Below are positions 8,508 to 17,105 of a DNA stretch of 36,146 nt, in pieces; position 1 is the stretch's first letter, and each line of letters begins with the position of its first letter. A program made the translations under genes and the position numbers. The notes under the pieces are model-generated. The model searched no databases. It was not told the DNA's origin and saw nothing but the letters and a program-made list of their open reading frames with translations. Location of the stretch: contig JAJRQR010000037.1 of the NCBI GenBank assembly GCA_024280145.1, positions 1 to 36,146 on the forward strand, written 5' to 3'. The DNA comes from Bacteroidota bacterium. GTDB taxonomy: Bacteria; Bacteroidota; Bacteroidia; Flavobacteriales; Flavobacteriaceae.

Positions 8508-9484
8508 TAATCCAAGGATTGATTTTCTTGTTGTGCTTTTTCTAATAATTCAGCAAATTCGGCTGCAGAAAGATTTCCGTAGTAGAAATTTAAAGGATTG
8601 ATTCGTTGTTCATCTTTAAATATTTCATAGTGAAGATGAGGTGCTTGCGACCTTCCTGAAGTCCCTACAAACCCAATTAAATCACCACGTTTTACCTTCT
8701 GACCTTTTTTTACATTGTACTTGTAAAGATGCGCATATAAACTCACATATCCAAAACCATGATCAATTCTAATATGCCTTCCGTAGCCAGTAGAATTTCG
8801 GTCGGCACGAATAACTTTTCCATCACCAGAAGCATAAACAGGCGTTCCTCTTGGAGCGGTAAAATCCATTCCCCAATGAAATTTTCTAATTTTTGTAAAA
8901 GGATCGGAACGATAACCAAAGCCAGAAGCCATTCGAGTTAAATCTTCGTTTTTAACGGGTTGAATGGAAGGGATTGCCTTTAATAATTTTTCTTTTTCTT
9001 CAGCTAATTGTGCGATTTCATCTAAAGATTTTGATTGAACCACAATTTGTTTTTGAAGAATATCAATTCGTTTATTGGTTGAAATAATTAGGTTTGAATT
9101 ATCAAAACCTTCTAAATCACGATACCTATTAATTCCTCCAAAACCTGCTCTTCGTTGCTCTTCAGAAATGGGATCGGTTTCAAAATAAACTCTGTAAATG
9201 GAATTGTCGCGATCCTCCACATCGGAGAGTACTCTTTCAGCTAAGTCCATTTTTTTATTTAAAAGCTCAAACTGTAAATGCATATTTTCCAGTTCTCTTT
9301 TTAATGCTTTTTCTTTTGGAGTTTCAATGTAAGGGAGGTTTAAATAGATGATTAAAAGCAGAAATCCACTTAATAACATACCTAATAAACTAAGAAAGAA
9401 AATCTTTGTTTTCCTGCCTTTTTTATGTTTTATTTTGCGATACGACAAAGTCTCACTATCGTAGTAATATTTTACTTTAGTCAT
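8507..9484 (-). CDS. membrane-anchored M23 family metallopeptidase
   Basis: This is a LytM/M23 zinc endopeptidase, a family that cleaves peptidoglycan cross-bridges or acts as an amidase activator. The 325-aa protein has a basic cytosolic start, one transmembrane helix (about 28-48), a coiled-coil region (about 55-170) and the M23 domain (about 185-300). Zinc-ligand motifs HWGMDF (HxxxD) and HLHYE (HxH) are intact, so activity is expected. It heads a minus-strand operon with the MerR-like gene, LemA and two TPM proteins, and is divergent from alaS. Confidence 0.93.
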   Translation of the reverse strand: MTKVKYYYDSETLSYRKIKHKKGRKTKIFFLSLLGMLLSGFLLLIIYLNLPYIETPKEKALKRELENMHLQFELLNKKMDLAERVLSDVEDRDNSIYRVYFETDPISEEQRRAGFGGINRYRDLEGFDNSNLIISTNKRIDILQKQIVVQSKSLDEIAQLAEEKEKLLKAIPSIQPVKNEDLTRMASGFGYRSDPFTKIRKFHWGMDFTAPRGTPVYASGDGKVIRADRNSTGYGRHIRIDHGFGYVSLYAHLYKYNVKKGQKVKRGDLIGFVGTSGRSQAPHLHYEIFKDEQRINPLNFYYGNLSAAEFAELLEKAQQENQSLD

Positions 9485-9542
9485 ACGTTAAAAAATCTTA
9501 TTTTTGCTCATTGGGGATAGCGGTTTGTTTAAAAACGAAAGA

Positions 9543-9550
9543 CAAATATA
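9543..9550 (-). promoter_or_regulatory. -7 box for the M23-merR-lemA-TPM operon
   Basis: TATATTTG on the minus strand matches TAnnTTTG and lies 58 nt before the M23 start. No good -33 TTTG is visible, so the assignment is moderate. Confidence 0.5.
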
Positions 9551-9601
9551 GAAATTGTATCCGCTTTTGCCTAATTAAGCTTTTTATAAAACATTTAACT
9601 T

Positions 9602-12225
9602 ATGACTTCCAAGGAAATACGTTCCAAATATTTAGATTTTTCAGTTCAAAATCTCATACAATTGTTGAATCTGCCCCGATGGTAATTAAAGATGATCCAA
9701 CTTTAATGTTTACAAATGCGGGGATGAACCAGTTTAAAGAATATTTTTTAGGAAATAAAGCAATTACAAACAAACGCGTTGCCGATACTCAAAAATGTCT
9801 TCGTGTTAGTGGAAAGCATAATGATTTGGAAGAAGTAGGAATGGATACTTATCACCATACCATGTTCGAAATGTTAGGAAAGTGGAGTTTTGGTGATTAT
9901 TTTAAGAAGGAAGCGATTGAATGGGCCTGGGAGTTTTTAACGGAAGAATTAAAGATTGATAAGAACTCATTATACGTGACCATTTTTGAAGGTGACAAAT
10001 CTGAAGGTTTAGAAAGAGATACTGATGCATATAATTTCTGGAAAAACTTATTGCCAGAAGATAGAATAATCAACGGAAACAAAAAAGACAATTTCTGGGA
10101 AATGGGAGCCCAAGGTCCTTGTGGTCCTTGTAGCGAAATCCACGTAGATATTCGTCCAGAAGCAGACCGTTTAAAAGTTCCAGGTGTAGATTTGGTAAAT
10201 CAAGATCATCCTCAAGTAGTAGAACTTTGGAACTTGGTTTTTATGCAGTTCAACCGGAAAGCAGATGGTAGTCTTGAAAATTTGCCAGCGCTTCATGTGG
10301 ATACAGGAATGGGTTTTGAACGCCTTTGTATGGTGATGCAAAACACACAAAGTAATTACGATACGGATGTTTTTACACCCTTAATTCGTGAAATTGAAAC
10401 CATTACCAATAATGTATATGAAAATCCAAAAGCAACCGATGATAAAGTAGATATTGCTATTCGGGTAATTGCAGATCACGTAAGAGCTGTGGCATTTTCG
10501 ATTGCAGATGGACAAATACCAAGTAATACTGGAGCAGGTTATGTAATAAGAAGAATTTTACGTCGCGCTGTTCGGTATGGGTTTACCTTTTTAGGAACCA
10601 AAAAACCGTTTATTTATCAGTTAGTTGAAACCTTAAGCAAACAAATGGGAAGCGCTTTTCCTGAGCTAAAACGTGAGAAGAAATTAATTTCAATCGTAAT
10701 AAAGGAAGAAGAACATTCCTTTTTAAGAACCTTAGATCAAGGATTAATATTGCTTGAAAATGTTATAGAAAATGCAGACTCAAAAATGATTTCTGGTCAG
10801 AAAGCTTTTGAAATGTACGATACTTTCGGTTTTCCAAAGGATTTAACTGCTTTGATATTAAGAGAGCGAGGGCTTGATTTAAACGAAGCAGAATTTGATA
10901 CAGAACTTCAGAAACAAAAAGATAGATCTAGAGCTGCAACCAAAGTAGAAACTGGAGATTGGGTTGTGTTGTTAGAAGATGATGTACAGGAATTTATAGG
11001 ATACGATTACTTAGAAACTAAAGTAAAAATAGCACGTTACCGAAAAACAAAAACAAAAAAACACGGTGAGTTTTATCAAGTAGTATTTAATCTAACGCCG
11101 TTTTATCCGGAAGGAGGAGGGCAAGTTGGAGATAAAGGATATTTAGAATCTTCACATGGAGATTTAGTTTATATCGTTGATACTAAGAAAGAAAATAATC
11201 TGGTAATTCATTATATTAAGAACCTACCAAAAAATGTAAACGATAGTTTTAAAGCAGTTGTAGATTTAAAAACAAGATCATATACAGAGGCAAATCATAC
11301 GGCAACGCATTTGTTACATCAGGCATTAAGAAGTGTATTAGGAGAACATGTGACACAAAAAGGATCAATGGTTCACAGTCGTGGATTGCGTTTTGACTTT
11401 TCACACTTTAGTAAGGTAACTTCAGAAGAATTAAAAGAAATAGAAAATTTTGTAAATGCTCGTATTAGAGAAGGATTACAATTGGAAGAAAAGCGAAATA
11501 TTCCATTTCAATTAGCTATAGATGAAGGAGCGATGGCACTGTTTGGTGAAAAATACGGTGATACAGTAAGAGCTATAAAATTTGGAAGTTCTACGGAGCT
11601 TTGTGGGGGAACTCACGTTAAAAACACCAAAGATATTTGGCATTTTATCCTTCTTCATGAAGGGGCAGTAGCTTCTGGTATTCGTCGTATTGAAGCAATT
11701 ACTGGAGGGTACGCGAAAGATTATTTTATTTCGAATTCAGATACGTATAAAAAAGTAACTAAGTTGTTACAGAATACAAAAGATCCAATAAAAAGTATCA
11801 CAACTATTCAGGAAGAAAATTCAAGCTTGAAAAAGCAGATTCAATCTTTATTGAAAGAGAAAGCGAAGCATTTAAAATTAGAACTTAAGTCTGAAATTTC
11901 TGAAATAAACGGAATCAATTATTTAGCAAAAGAAATAGATTTAGATGCGAATGGAATTAAAGATTTGTCATTTGAATTGGGAGGCGAAATTGATAACCTG
12001 TTTTTATTACTCGGAACCAAACAAAATGGAAAAGCATTATTATCGTGTTATATTTCAAAAGACTTAGTGGCTTCAAAGACATTAGACGCAGGTAAAATAA
12101 TTAGAGATTTAGGAAGATATATTCAAGGTGGTGGAGGTGGTCAGCCCTTCTTTGCAACAGCTGGTGGTAAAAACCCTGATGGGATTGCGGAGGCTTTAGC
12201 TCAAGGGGAGACTTATGTAATTTAA
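9602..12225 (+). pseudogene. alaS: alanyl-tRNA synthetase, frameshifted near the start as sequenced
   Basis: AlaS charges tRNA-Ala and edits mischarged Ser/Gly. The class II core includes [18 protein letters not shown] and [11 protein letters not shown]. The editing domain has HTATHLLH and the CGGTH zinc motif, and the DHHA1 tail ends [14 protein letters not shown]. The ORF track starts at 9511 with a foreign N-terminus. The family start is the ATG at 9602 ([14 protein letters not shown]...), which joins the main frame ([13 protein letters not shown]) if the five-T run at 9637-9641 has one more T. That gives 2625 nt and 874 aa, the normal size. As alaS is essential, a sequencing indel is the likeliest explanation. 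Internal residues otherwise look intact. Confidence 0.93.
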
Positions 12226-12228
12226 TTG

Positions 12229-12275
12229 CTCGCAAAGGCGCCAAGCCACAAAGAATGACTTTGCGCCTTTGCGAG
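12229..12275. repeat. 13-bp perfect inverted repeat, CTCGCAAAGGCGC / GCGCCTTTGCGAG
   Basis: The arms 12229-12241 and 12263-12275 are perfectly complementary, with a 21-nt spacer that itself contains CACAAAG and CTTTG. It follows the alaS stop by 3 nt. CGCAAAGGCGC-type repeats are, to my recollection, widespread in Bacteroidota intergenic DNA. A terminator role is possible but there is no poly-T tail. Confidence 0.65.
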
Positions 12276-12320
12276 AAAAAATTGAGAGAAAAGATTGAGA
12301 GAAAAGAAAACAAGAGAAAC

Positions 12321-13277
12321 ATGAAACTCCAAACAAAAATACCTTTAACATCCCAAGAAAACCAAATAGATTACAATTCTAAGGTTTTACTTATGGGGTC
12401 GTGTTTTGTAGAGAATATTGGAGCGAAATTGGAGTACTTTAAATTTCAAAACCTTCAAAATCCGTTTGGGATACTTTTTCAACCTTTGGCGATTGAAAAA
12501 CTAATCATTCGTGCTTTGGAAACTAATTATTTTAAAGAAGAAGGTGTGTTTTTCTTCCAAGAGCAATGGCATTGTTTTGAGGTGCATTCGGTTTTGAGTA
12601 ATTCAAATAAAGAAGCATTAATTACACAATTAAACCTGAATTTAAAAAGCTTAAAAGAGTATCTAGAAAATGCTTCACATATTGTTTTTACTTATGGAAC
12701 TTCTTGGGTTTATAAGCATAATGAAAGCAATACGGTAGTTGCCAATTGTTATAAAATTCCGCAGAAAAATTTTACTAAAAAGCTACTTTCAGTAGAAAAA
12801 ATTTCAGCTTCAATAAACAATACTCTTTCAAAAATAAAAAAGGTTAATCCTAAAGTTACTTTTATTTTAACTGTTTCTCCCGTTCGGCATTTAAAAGACG
12901 GATTTGTTGAAAATACCGTGAGTAAGTCTCATTTAGTTTCAGTAATTTATAATATTACTAAAGGGAATAGGTCATTGAGCGGAGTCGAAATGTTTCCTTC
13001 CTACGAAATCATGATGGATGAATTACGTGATTATCGTTTTTATAAAGAAGATATGATTCATCCTAACTCTACTGCAGTTCAAATTATATGGGAAGCATTT
13101 AATGAAACTTGGATTTCTTCAGAAACACAATCCCTTCAGAAAGAAATAGCGAGCATTCAAACAAGTTTGCAACACCGACCTTTCCATCCTGAAAGTGAAG
13201 AGCATCAATTGTTTTTAAAGAAGTTAAATGCTAAGATAAGTACCCTTCAGAAAAAAATAAAACACCTAAAATTTTAA
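12321..13277 (+). CDS. GSCFA family protein
   Basis: The family is named for GSCFA; the motif here is GSCFVENIG (about residue 27). It is a Bacteroidota-enriched, SGNH-hydrolase-like family of unknown substrate. Other conserved segments are YGTSWVY, FILTVSPVRHLKDGF and FPSYEIMMDELRDYRFYKEDMIHPN, with the last D-x-I-H-P resembling an SGNH catalytic block. I start at ATG 12321 (MKLQTKIPLTS, 318 aa); the track start at 12255 reads through the inverted repeat. A dispersed GAGCGGAGTCGAA repeat lies inside the gene (12972-12992), coding for RSLSGVEM just before the conserved FPSYE block. Confidence 0.9.
   Translation: MKLQTKIPLTSQENQIDYNSKVLLMGSCFVENIGAKLEYFKFQNLQNPFGILFQPLAIEKLIIRALETNYFKEEGVFFFQEQWHCFEVHSVLSNSNKEALITQLNLNLKSLKEYLENASHIVFTYGTSWVYKHNESNTVVANCYKIPQKNFTKKLLSVEKISASINNTLSKIKKVNPKVTFILTVSPVRHLKDGFVENTVSKSHLVSVIYNITKGNRSLSGVEMFPSYEIMMDELRDYRFYKEDMIHPNSTAVQIIWEAFNETWISSETQSLQKEIASIQTSLQHRPFHPESEEHQLFLKKLNAKISTLQKKIKHLKF
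12972..12992. repeat. dispersed repeat copy inside the GSCFA gene
   Basis: TCATTGAGCGGAGTCGAAATG has the same core (TGAGCGnAGTCGAA) as the intergenic copies at 3270 and 3336, but is read in frame here within the coding sequence. Confidence 0.65.
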
Positions 13278-13278
13278 G

Positions 13279-13327
13279 AATACGGCAATTGCCCTATTGT
13301 ACAAGGTTGAGTTTCGGCGCATTTTTG
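13279..13327 (+). promoter_or_regulatory. palindromic operator/promoter copy 1 (lipoprotein gene)
   Basis: AATACGGCAATTGCCCTATT (13279-13298) is a 20-bp palindrome with one mismatched pair. TTG at its edge (13297-13299) is the -33 element. CATTTTTG (13320-13327) is the -7 box after 20 nt. The start codon of the lipoprotein is 59 nt beyond the palindrome. One of five copies with the same geometry. Confidence 0.8.
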
Positions 13328-13357
13328 CCATATATAAACTAATAAATAACTCAACTT

Positions 13358-13861
13358 ATGAAAACGATTAAAAAAACAATTTACGTAACACTTTTATGTC
13401 TTTCGGTAATTTTAGCATCTTGTAGTAGTAGCGATGATAGTGGAGATGGTGGTGATGGAGGAACCGGAGGTGAAGAATTTTTAACTGCTAAGGTAGATGG
13501 TAGTAATTTTGCAGCGGCTCAAACTCCTGCTGTAATTGTAGGAGCAACATCTGGGAATGGATTAATGACATTCCAAGGAGGAACAAATGAAGGGAACACG
13601 ATTAGAGGATCTGTATTTAATTACAATGGAGAAGGGACTTATACAACTGGAGACAATATTACAAATGTAAATTCACTGTCATACATTACTTTACCTAATA
13701 ATTTATGGAATTCAACTTTTGATATTGGTTCGGGAACTATTACTATTACATCTGATGACGGAACAACAATAGAGGGGACATTTTCTTTTGAAGGTTTTAA
13801 TGCTGACGATAGTTCAACAAAAACTATTACTGAAGGAAGTTTTAAAGCGACTATTGAATAA
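13358..13861 (+). CDS. DUF6252-like lipoprotein, possibly surface exposed
   Basis: The 167-aa protein has a lipoprotein signal ending in LASC (cysteine about residue 22), followed by SSSDDSGDGGDGGTGG. An acidic stretch right after the lipidated cysteine is a known surface-export type signal in Bacteroidota lipoproteins. The remaining beta-rich domain (VDGSNFAA, GNTIRGSVFNYNGEGTY, GTFSFEGFNADDSSTKTITEGSF) resembles the DUF6252 family, whose function is unknown. It is monocistronic, with operator/promoter copy 1 upstream and two hairpins downstream. Confidence 0.82.
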   Translation: MKTIKKTIYVTLLCLSVILASCSSSDDSGDGGDGGTGGEEFLTAKVDGSNFAAAQTPAVIVGATSGNGLMTFQGGTNEGNTIRGSVFNYNGEGTYTTGDNITNVNSLSYITLPNNLWNSTFDIGSGTITITSDDGTTIEGTFSFEGFNADDSSTKTITEGSFKATIE

Positions 13862-13879
13862 TATTTTAAGATATTTAAG

Positions 13880-13948
13880 AAAATCTCAGAGTTGAGGTTT
13901 TTACGTGGAAACCGGGAAGAAACAGTATGTTTTTTTTCGGTTTTTTTT
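13880..13948 (+). terminator. tandem hairpin terminators after the lipoprotein gene
   Basis: Hairpin 1: AAAATCTCA (13880-13888) with TGAGGTTTT (13893-13901). Hairpin 2: AAACCGGGAAGAAAC (13909-13923) with GTTTTTTTTCGGTTT (13929-13943), 15 pairs with three G-U wobbles and a T tail. Confidence 0.75.
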
Positions 13949-13987
13949 ATGTAGAAAATTAGTGACTTATATTTATTTTATTAATTA

Positions 13988-14036
13988 AATACGTCAATTG
14001 CCTTATTGATATCCTTTTATAATAATTTCATCTTTG
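13988..14036 (+). promoter_or_regulatory. palindromic operator/promoter copy 2 (secreted 323-aa protein)
   Basis: AATACGTCAATTGCCTTATT (13988-14007) has two mismatched pairs. ATTG at its edge (14005-14008) is followed by 20 nt and CATCTTTG (14029-14036). The start codon is 52 nt past the palindrome. Confidence 0.8.
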
Positions 14037-14059
14037 ACTAAAGTAATTGAACCTTTATT

Positions 14060-15031
14060 ATGAAAAACTCAATATTACTTAGATCAATTTTTATTATAGG
14101 AATAATTTTATTTACTACCAATACTATTGGTCAATCAGCAGGCATTCAAAAACTTTTAGATAAACCAGAAAAAATGTATAGTAAGACATTTGTTTATGGA
14201 AGAACTGGTGATTCTAAATACATTAGAAAATCACAGATTAAAAAAGGATATGTGACAGCAGAAGATTATGTGATGCCTAAAAAAGTAGGGATTTTGACTT
14301 TTGTGGTGAATGACAGAAGTTCATCATCATCTTATACTGCTGGAGGTTGGAAACACTCAACCACAGCAAAGGCAACAAAAGACGGAACAAGTATGGTTGC
14401 AAACGAAATCTACTTCAATGTAATTAAAGGAATGAAAGATTCCTTTAATAATAAAGGGATGAATTTACTTGAGCCTTCAGAATATTTAGATACGGAAGTT
14501 AAACAAGATTTATATTATAACTATGAGTTAAAAAACCCAAAAATTCTTACTATGTTTTCTGGTATCACGGGATCTGGAAATTCAGGGCCAGTAATTGGAT
14601 ACCGTGCAATGCCTTTAGAAAGTTTTGGTCTTAAGGCTGCAGGTAAGCAAATTGAAGCTCGAGATGCCTTTTTTAATCAACTTGAATTAGACGCTATTTT
14701 AATAGTAGAAATAGTAATGTCCATTACTGGAAATGCAGTTTATAGTATTAAATCAAATTTATTATATAAAAACCCAGCAAGTGGTACTGAAACTTTTTAT
14801 ACTGACTATAGTGAAAGTATTAGTGTGAAATTGGGAACAAACCTTTATGATAAAAATCCTGAATACAGCGATGTTTTTATAACAGAAGAAGTAGAATACA
14901 AAAACAAAAAAGGAAAAACAAAAACCCGAAATGAAGCAGTTGGTTTAGACCCAAACCTTTATAAATTAATAAATGCTGTAGTTGGCGCCAATGTTGAAAA
15001 TTTAGAAAAGTTTGTGTTAGGAAAAAAATAA
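14060..15031 (+). CDS. secreted protein of unknown function, operator-controlled
   Basis: This is a 323-aa protein with a signal peptide (MKNSILLRSIFIIGIILFTTNTIGQ). I do not recognise the mature part. Visible features are a Ser-rich loop (NDRSSSSSYTAGGW), a glycine-rich segment (GITGSGNSGPVIGYRAMP) and a basic stretch near the end (EYKNKKGKTKTRNE). There is no lipobox and no membrane helix after the signal peptide, so it is probably periplasmic or secreted. It has its own terminator and operator/promoter copy 2 upstream, so it is probably part of the local regulon. Confidence 0.75.
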   Translation: MKNSILLRSIFIIGIILFTTNTIGQSAGIQKLLDKPEKMYSKTFVYGRTGDSKYIRKSQIKKGYVTAEDYVMPKKVGILTFVVNDRSSSSSYTAGGWKHSTTAKATKDGTSMVANEIYFNVIKGMKDSFNNKGMNLLEPSEYLDTEVKQDLYYNYELKNPKILTMFSGITGSGNSGPVIGYRAMPLESFGLKAAGKQIEARDAFFNQLELDAILIVEIVMSITGNAVYSIKSNLLYKNPASGTETFYTDYSESISVKLGTNLYDKNPEYSDVFITEEVEYKNKKGKTKTRNEAVGLDPNLYKLINAVVGANVENLEKFVLGKK

Positions 15032-15086
15032 TTAAATGCTCTAAACCATTTATGTTAGATTGTAATTATGGGGATATTTTACAATC

Positions 15087-15118
15087 AAAAACCTCATACT
15101 TAGTGTGAGGTTTTTCTT
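15087..15118 (+). terminator. rho-independent terminator
   Basis: AAAAACCTCA (15087-15096) pairs with TGAGGTTTTT (15106-15115), with a short loop and following T residues. It closes the 14060-15031 transcript. Confidence 0.85.
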
Positions 15119-15130
15119 ATATTTATAATT

Positions 15131-15829
15131 ATGTTGAAACCGTTTTTTACTCCAAATAAAAATAACAGGGCTTTATGGTTGAATGCTTTGTTTCTGTTAG
15201 TGTTATTGTTTACTAATAATGCAGATCCAATAGCCATTGTATTAGCGTATTTTTTAGAAACTATTATAATTGGTATTCTTCATGTGGTTAAACTATTTTT
15301 GGTGATTAAACATGGTAAAAAGGATGAAAAAGCAACTTCATTAGAATCTGGCTACGGATTGATTTTATTTTTTATTTTTCATTATGGTTTTTTTGTTGGA
15401 GTTCAATTAATTTTATTTTTTAGTTTTATTAGTAAGGAAATTTCAAATATTCCTGATTTATTTTCATTAGAATCGGGTATACTATATGTATTAGTTTCAA
15501 TTGGAGTTACGAACATTTCCTATTTTTATAATAACTTTTTAGTGCCTAAAAAATATTTAGATTACACTCCAAAATCAATTTTCTTTAAACCTTATGTTCG
15601 GATTATTATCCAGCAATTTGTGGTGATTTTATCAGCTTTTTCTTTGGTGGTTTTTCCAGGAGGAATGGTTCCTGCAATTTTAATTATAGTATTTAGATTA
15701 TTGGTGGATTCAATTATGGTTTCTTTTAAAAAGGATTCGAAAAGCTTTGATAGTTTTGTTAAAAGCAAATCAAGTTCTTATGAACATTACGAAGAAATGA
15801 AAAGGAAATACCAAGAATTTTCTGAATAA
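15131..15829 (+). CDS. multi-pass membrane protein, DUF6498-like
   Basis: The 232-aa protein has about six hydrophobic helices, including about 15-50, 73-100, 112-135 and 155-195. It ends in a charged cytosolic tail (SSSYEHYEEMKRKYQEFSE). Motifs such as LAYFLETIIIGILHVVKLF and the HYGFFVGVQ helix suggest the DUF6498 family. Function unknown. It starts 12 nt after the preceding terminator, so it must use a promoter near or within that hairpin, or partial readthrough. Confidence 0.72.
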   Translation: MLKPFFTPNKNNRALWLNALFLLVLLFTNNADPIAIVLAYFLETIIIGILHVVKLFLVIKHGKKDEKATSLESGYGLILFFIFHYGFFVGVQLILFFSFISKEISNIPDLFSLESGILYVLVSIGVTNISYFYNNFLVPKKYLDYTPKSIFFKPYVRIIIQQFVVILSAFSLVVFPGGMVPAILIIVFRLLVDSIMVSFKKDSKSFDSFVKSKSSSYEHYEEMKRKYQEFSE

Positions 15830-15856
15830 AAAATAAAAAATTTAAATTATTAAAAA

Positions 15857-16258
15857 ATGTACTTTCTTTTTTTACAAAATACTGACATAGATATTCTTAA
15901 TTGGGCTTTTACTTTAATGGTAGCCTTGTTTCCAGCCTTAATTATAACAGTTGCTTTGTTTCTTTTTCATATAATAGTAGGAGTTGTATTATCGAACAAC
16001 AACATAGTAAAAAAATCAATTTTAAAGAAAAGAGCCTATACCGTTTTAGCAGGACTGTTCTCGGTTTTAGCCTTACTTGTTTGTTTAAAATGGGAATATT
16101 GGTCGAGTATCGATATGATAATTCCGTTTTTAATTTTCGGGTTTTTATTTAATAGAAAAGCCATACAAAACAAAGAAAATACCAAATACACCAATAGTAT
16201 TTTTGGTATTTTAATATTAGTTGTATTACTTGCAATCGTTTCAATTATATTCAGATAA
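15857..16258 (+). CDS. small four-helix membrane protein
   Basis: The 133-aa protein is mostly hydrophobic, with helices about 15-42, 54-70, 76-95 and 112-132 separated by short basic loops. It follows the DUF6498-like gene by 27 nt and is probably cotranscribed. The overlapping 15901-16152 ORF is a shadow. I do not recognise a family. Confidence 0.65.
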   Translation: MYFLFLQNTDIDILNWAFTLMVALFPALIITVALFLFHIIVGVVLSNNNIVKKSILKKRAYTVLAGLFSVLALLVCLKWEYWSSIDMIIPFLIFGFLFNRKAIQNKENTKYTNSIFGILILVVLLAIVSIIFR

Positions 16259-16307
16259 AGAACTACAAATACCTAGTAGATAATTTTAAATTTTTAAATC
16301 CCTTATT

Positions 16308-17000
16308 ATGAAAATGTATTTTTTTATTTTTATTATTCCTTTAAATAGTATCATCTCACAAGACTGCTTTTCTGGCGATTGTGATAATGGTTATGGTGTT
16401 AAAAAATATACTGATGCTACTTATTCTGGCTTTTGGCAAAATGGCTCTCAGAATGGTTTAGGTTTGCTAAAATACATAAACGATGATGCTTATGTGGGGG
16501 AATTTAAAAATAAAAAATTTGATGGAGATGGTGCTTTTTTTAAAGCTAATAACGAAAAATATTTTGGTGAATTTAAAGAAGGAATGCAAGATGGAATTGG
16601 AGTTTATCAAAATGTAGAAGGCAATACTTGGGCTTACCATTGGACAGATTCAAAGCCTGGAGAGCAATTTACTTTTGACGAAGATCCCAAAAACCCACCA
16701 AATTGTACAGGTAATTGCGTAAATGGCTATGGAAAACTTGATGGAAATGAGAGTGAATTTATACAAGCGATTTTTGAAAATGGAATTGCTACTTACGGAC
16801 AAATATTTACAGCTTCATCTGTTTATATGGGCTATATTAAAAACAACCAACCAGAAGGTTTTGGCATTATGGCAACCGCTGAAGGAAAGTATTTTGGTTA
16901 TTTTAAAGACGGAAAAAAACACGGTTTAGGGATTTCAGTTAATTTAAAAGATGAGGTTTCTCCAGGAGAATGGGATACAGGAAAGCTTGTTGAAAACTAA
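16308..17000 (+). CDS. exported MORN-repeat protein (1)
   Basis: The 230-aa protein has a signal peptide (MKMYFFIFIIPLNSIISQ) and MORN repeats of the form YxGxWxNGxxNGxG (YSGFWQNGSQNGLGLLKY, YVGEFKNKKFDGDGAFF, YFGEFKEGMQDGIGVY and more near the C-terminus). It starts with a CFSGDCDNGYG motif and has a second version, NCTGNCVNGYG, mid-protein. The same CxSGDCxNGxG opening occurs in the other MORN protein of this cluster (26923). MORN repeats bind lipids or proteins in other systems; the role here is unknown. The 16723-16929 ORF is a shadow. Confidence 0.85.
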   Translation: MKMYFFIFIIPLNSIISQDCFSGDCDNGYGVKKYTDATYSGFWQNGSQNGLGLLKYINDDAYVGEFKNKKFDGDGAFFKANNEKYFGEFKEGMQDGIGVYQNVEGNTWAYHWTDSKPGEQFTFDEDPKNPPNCTGNCVNGYGKLDGNESEFIQAIFENGIATYGQIFTASSVYMGYIKNNQPEGFGIMATAEGKYFGYFKDGKKHGLGISVNLKDEVSPGEWDTGKLVEN

Positions 17001-17105
17001 TTTGAGTTTTAATATTACCCAGTATATTAAAAAAAAATATTTGTAAAAAGGTCAATGTTTATATTAAAATATTTTTCTTAGATTGAAGTATCAAAATTTT
17101 TCGTA

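Noticed and set aside
9511-9601. ORF-track N-terminal extension of AlaS
   Set aside because: The extension has no AlaS similarity; the true start is in another frame at 9602 with a homopolymer frameshift.
12255-12320. ORF-track N-terminal extension of the GSCFA protein
   Set aside because: It translates the inverted repeat and a Lys/Glu-rich spacer; the family start MKLQTKIPL lies at 12321.
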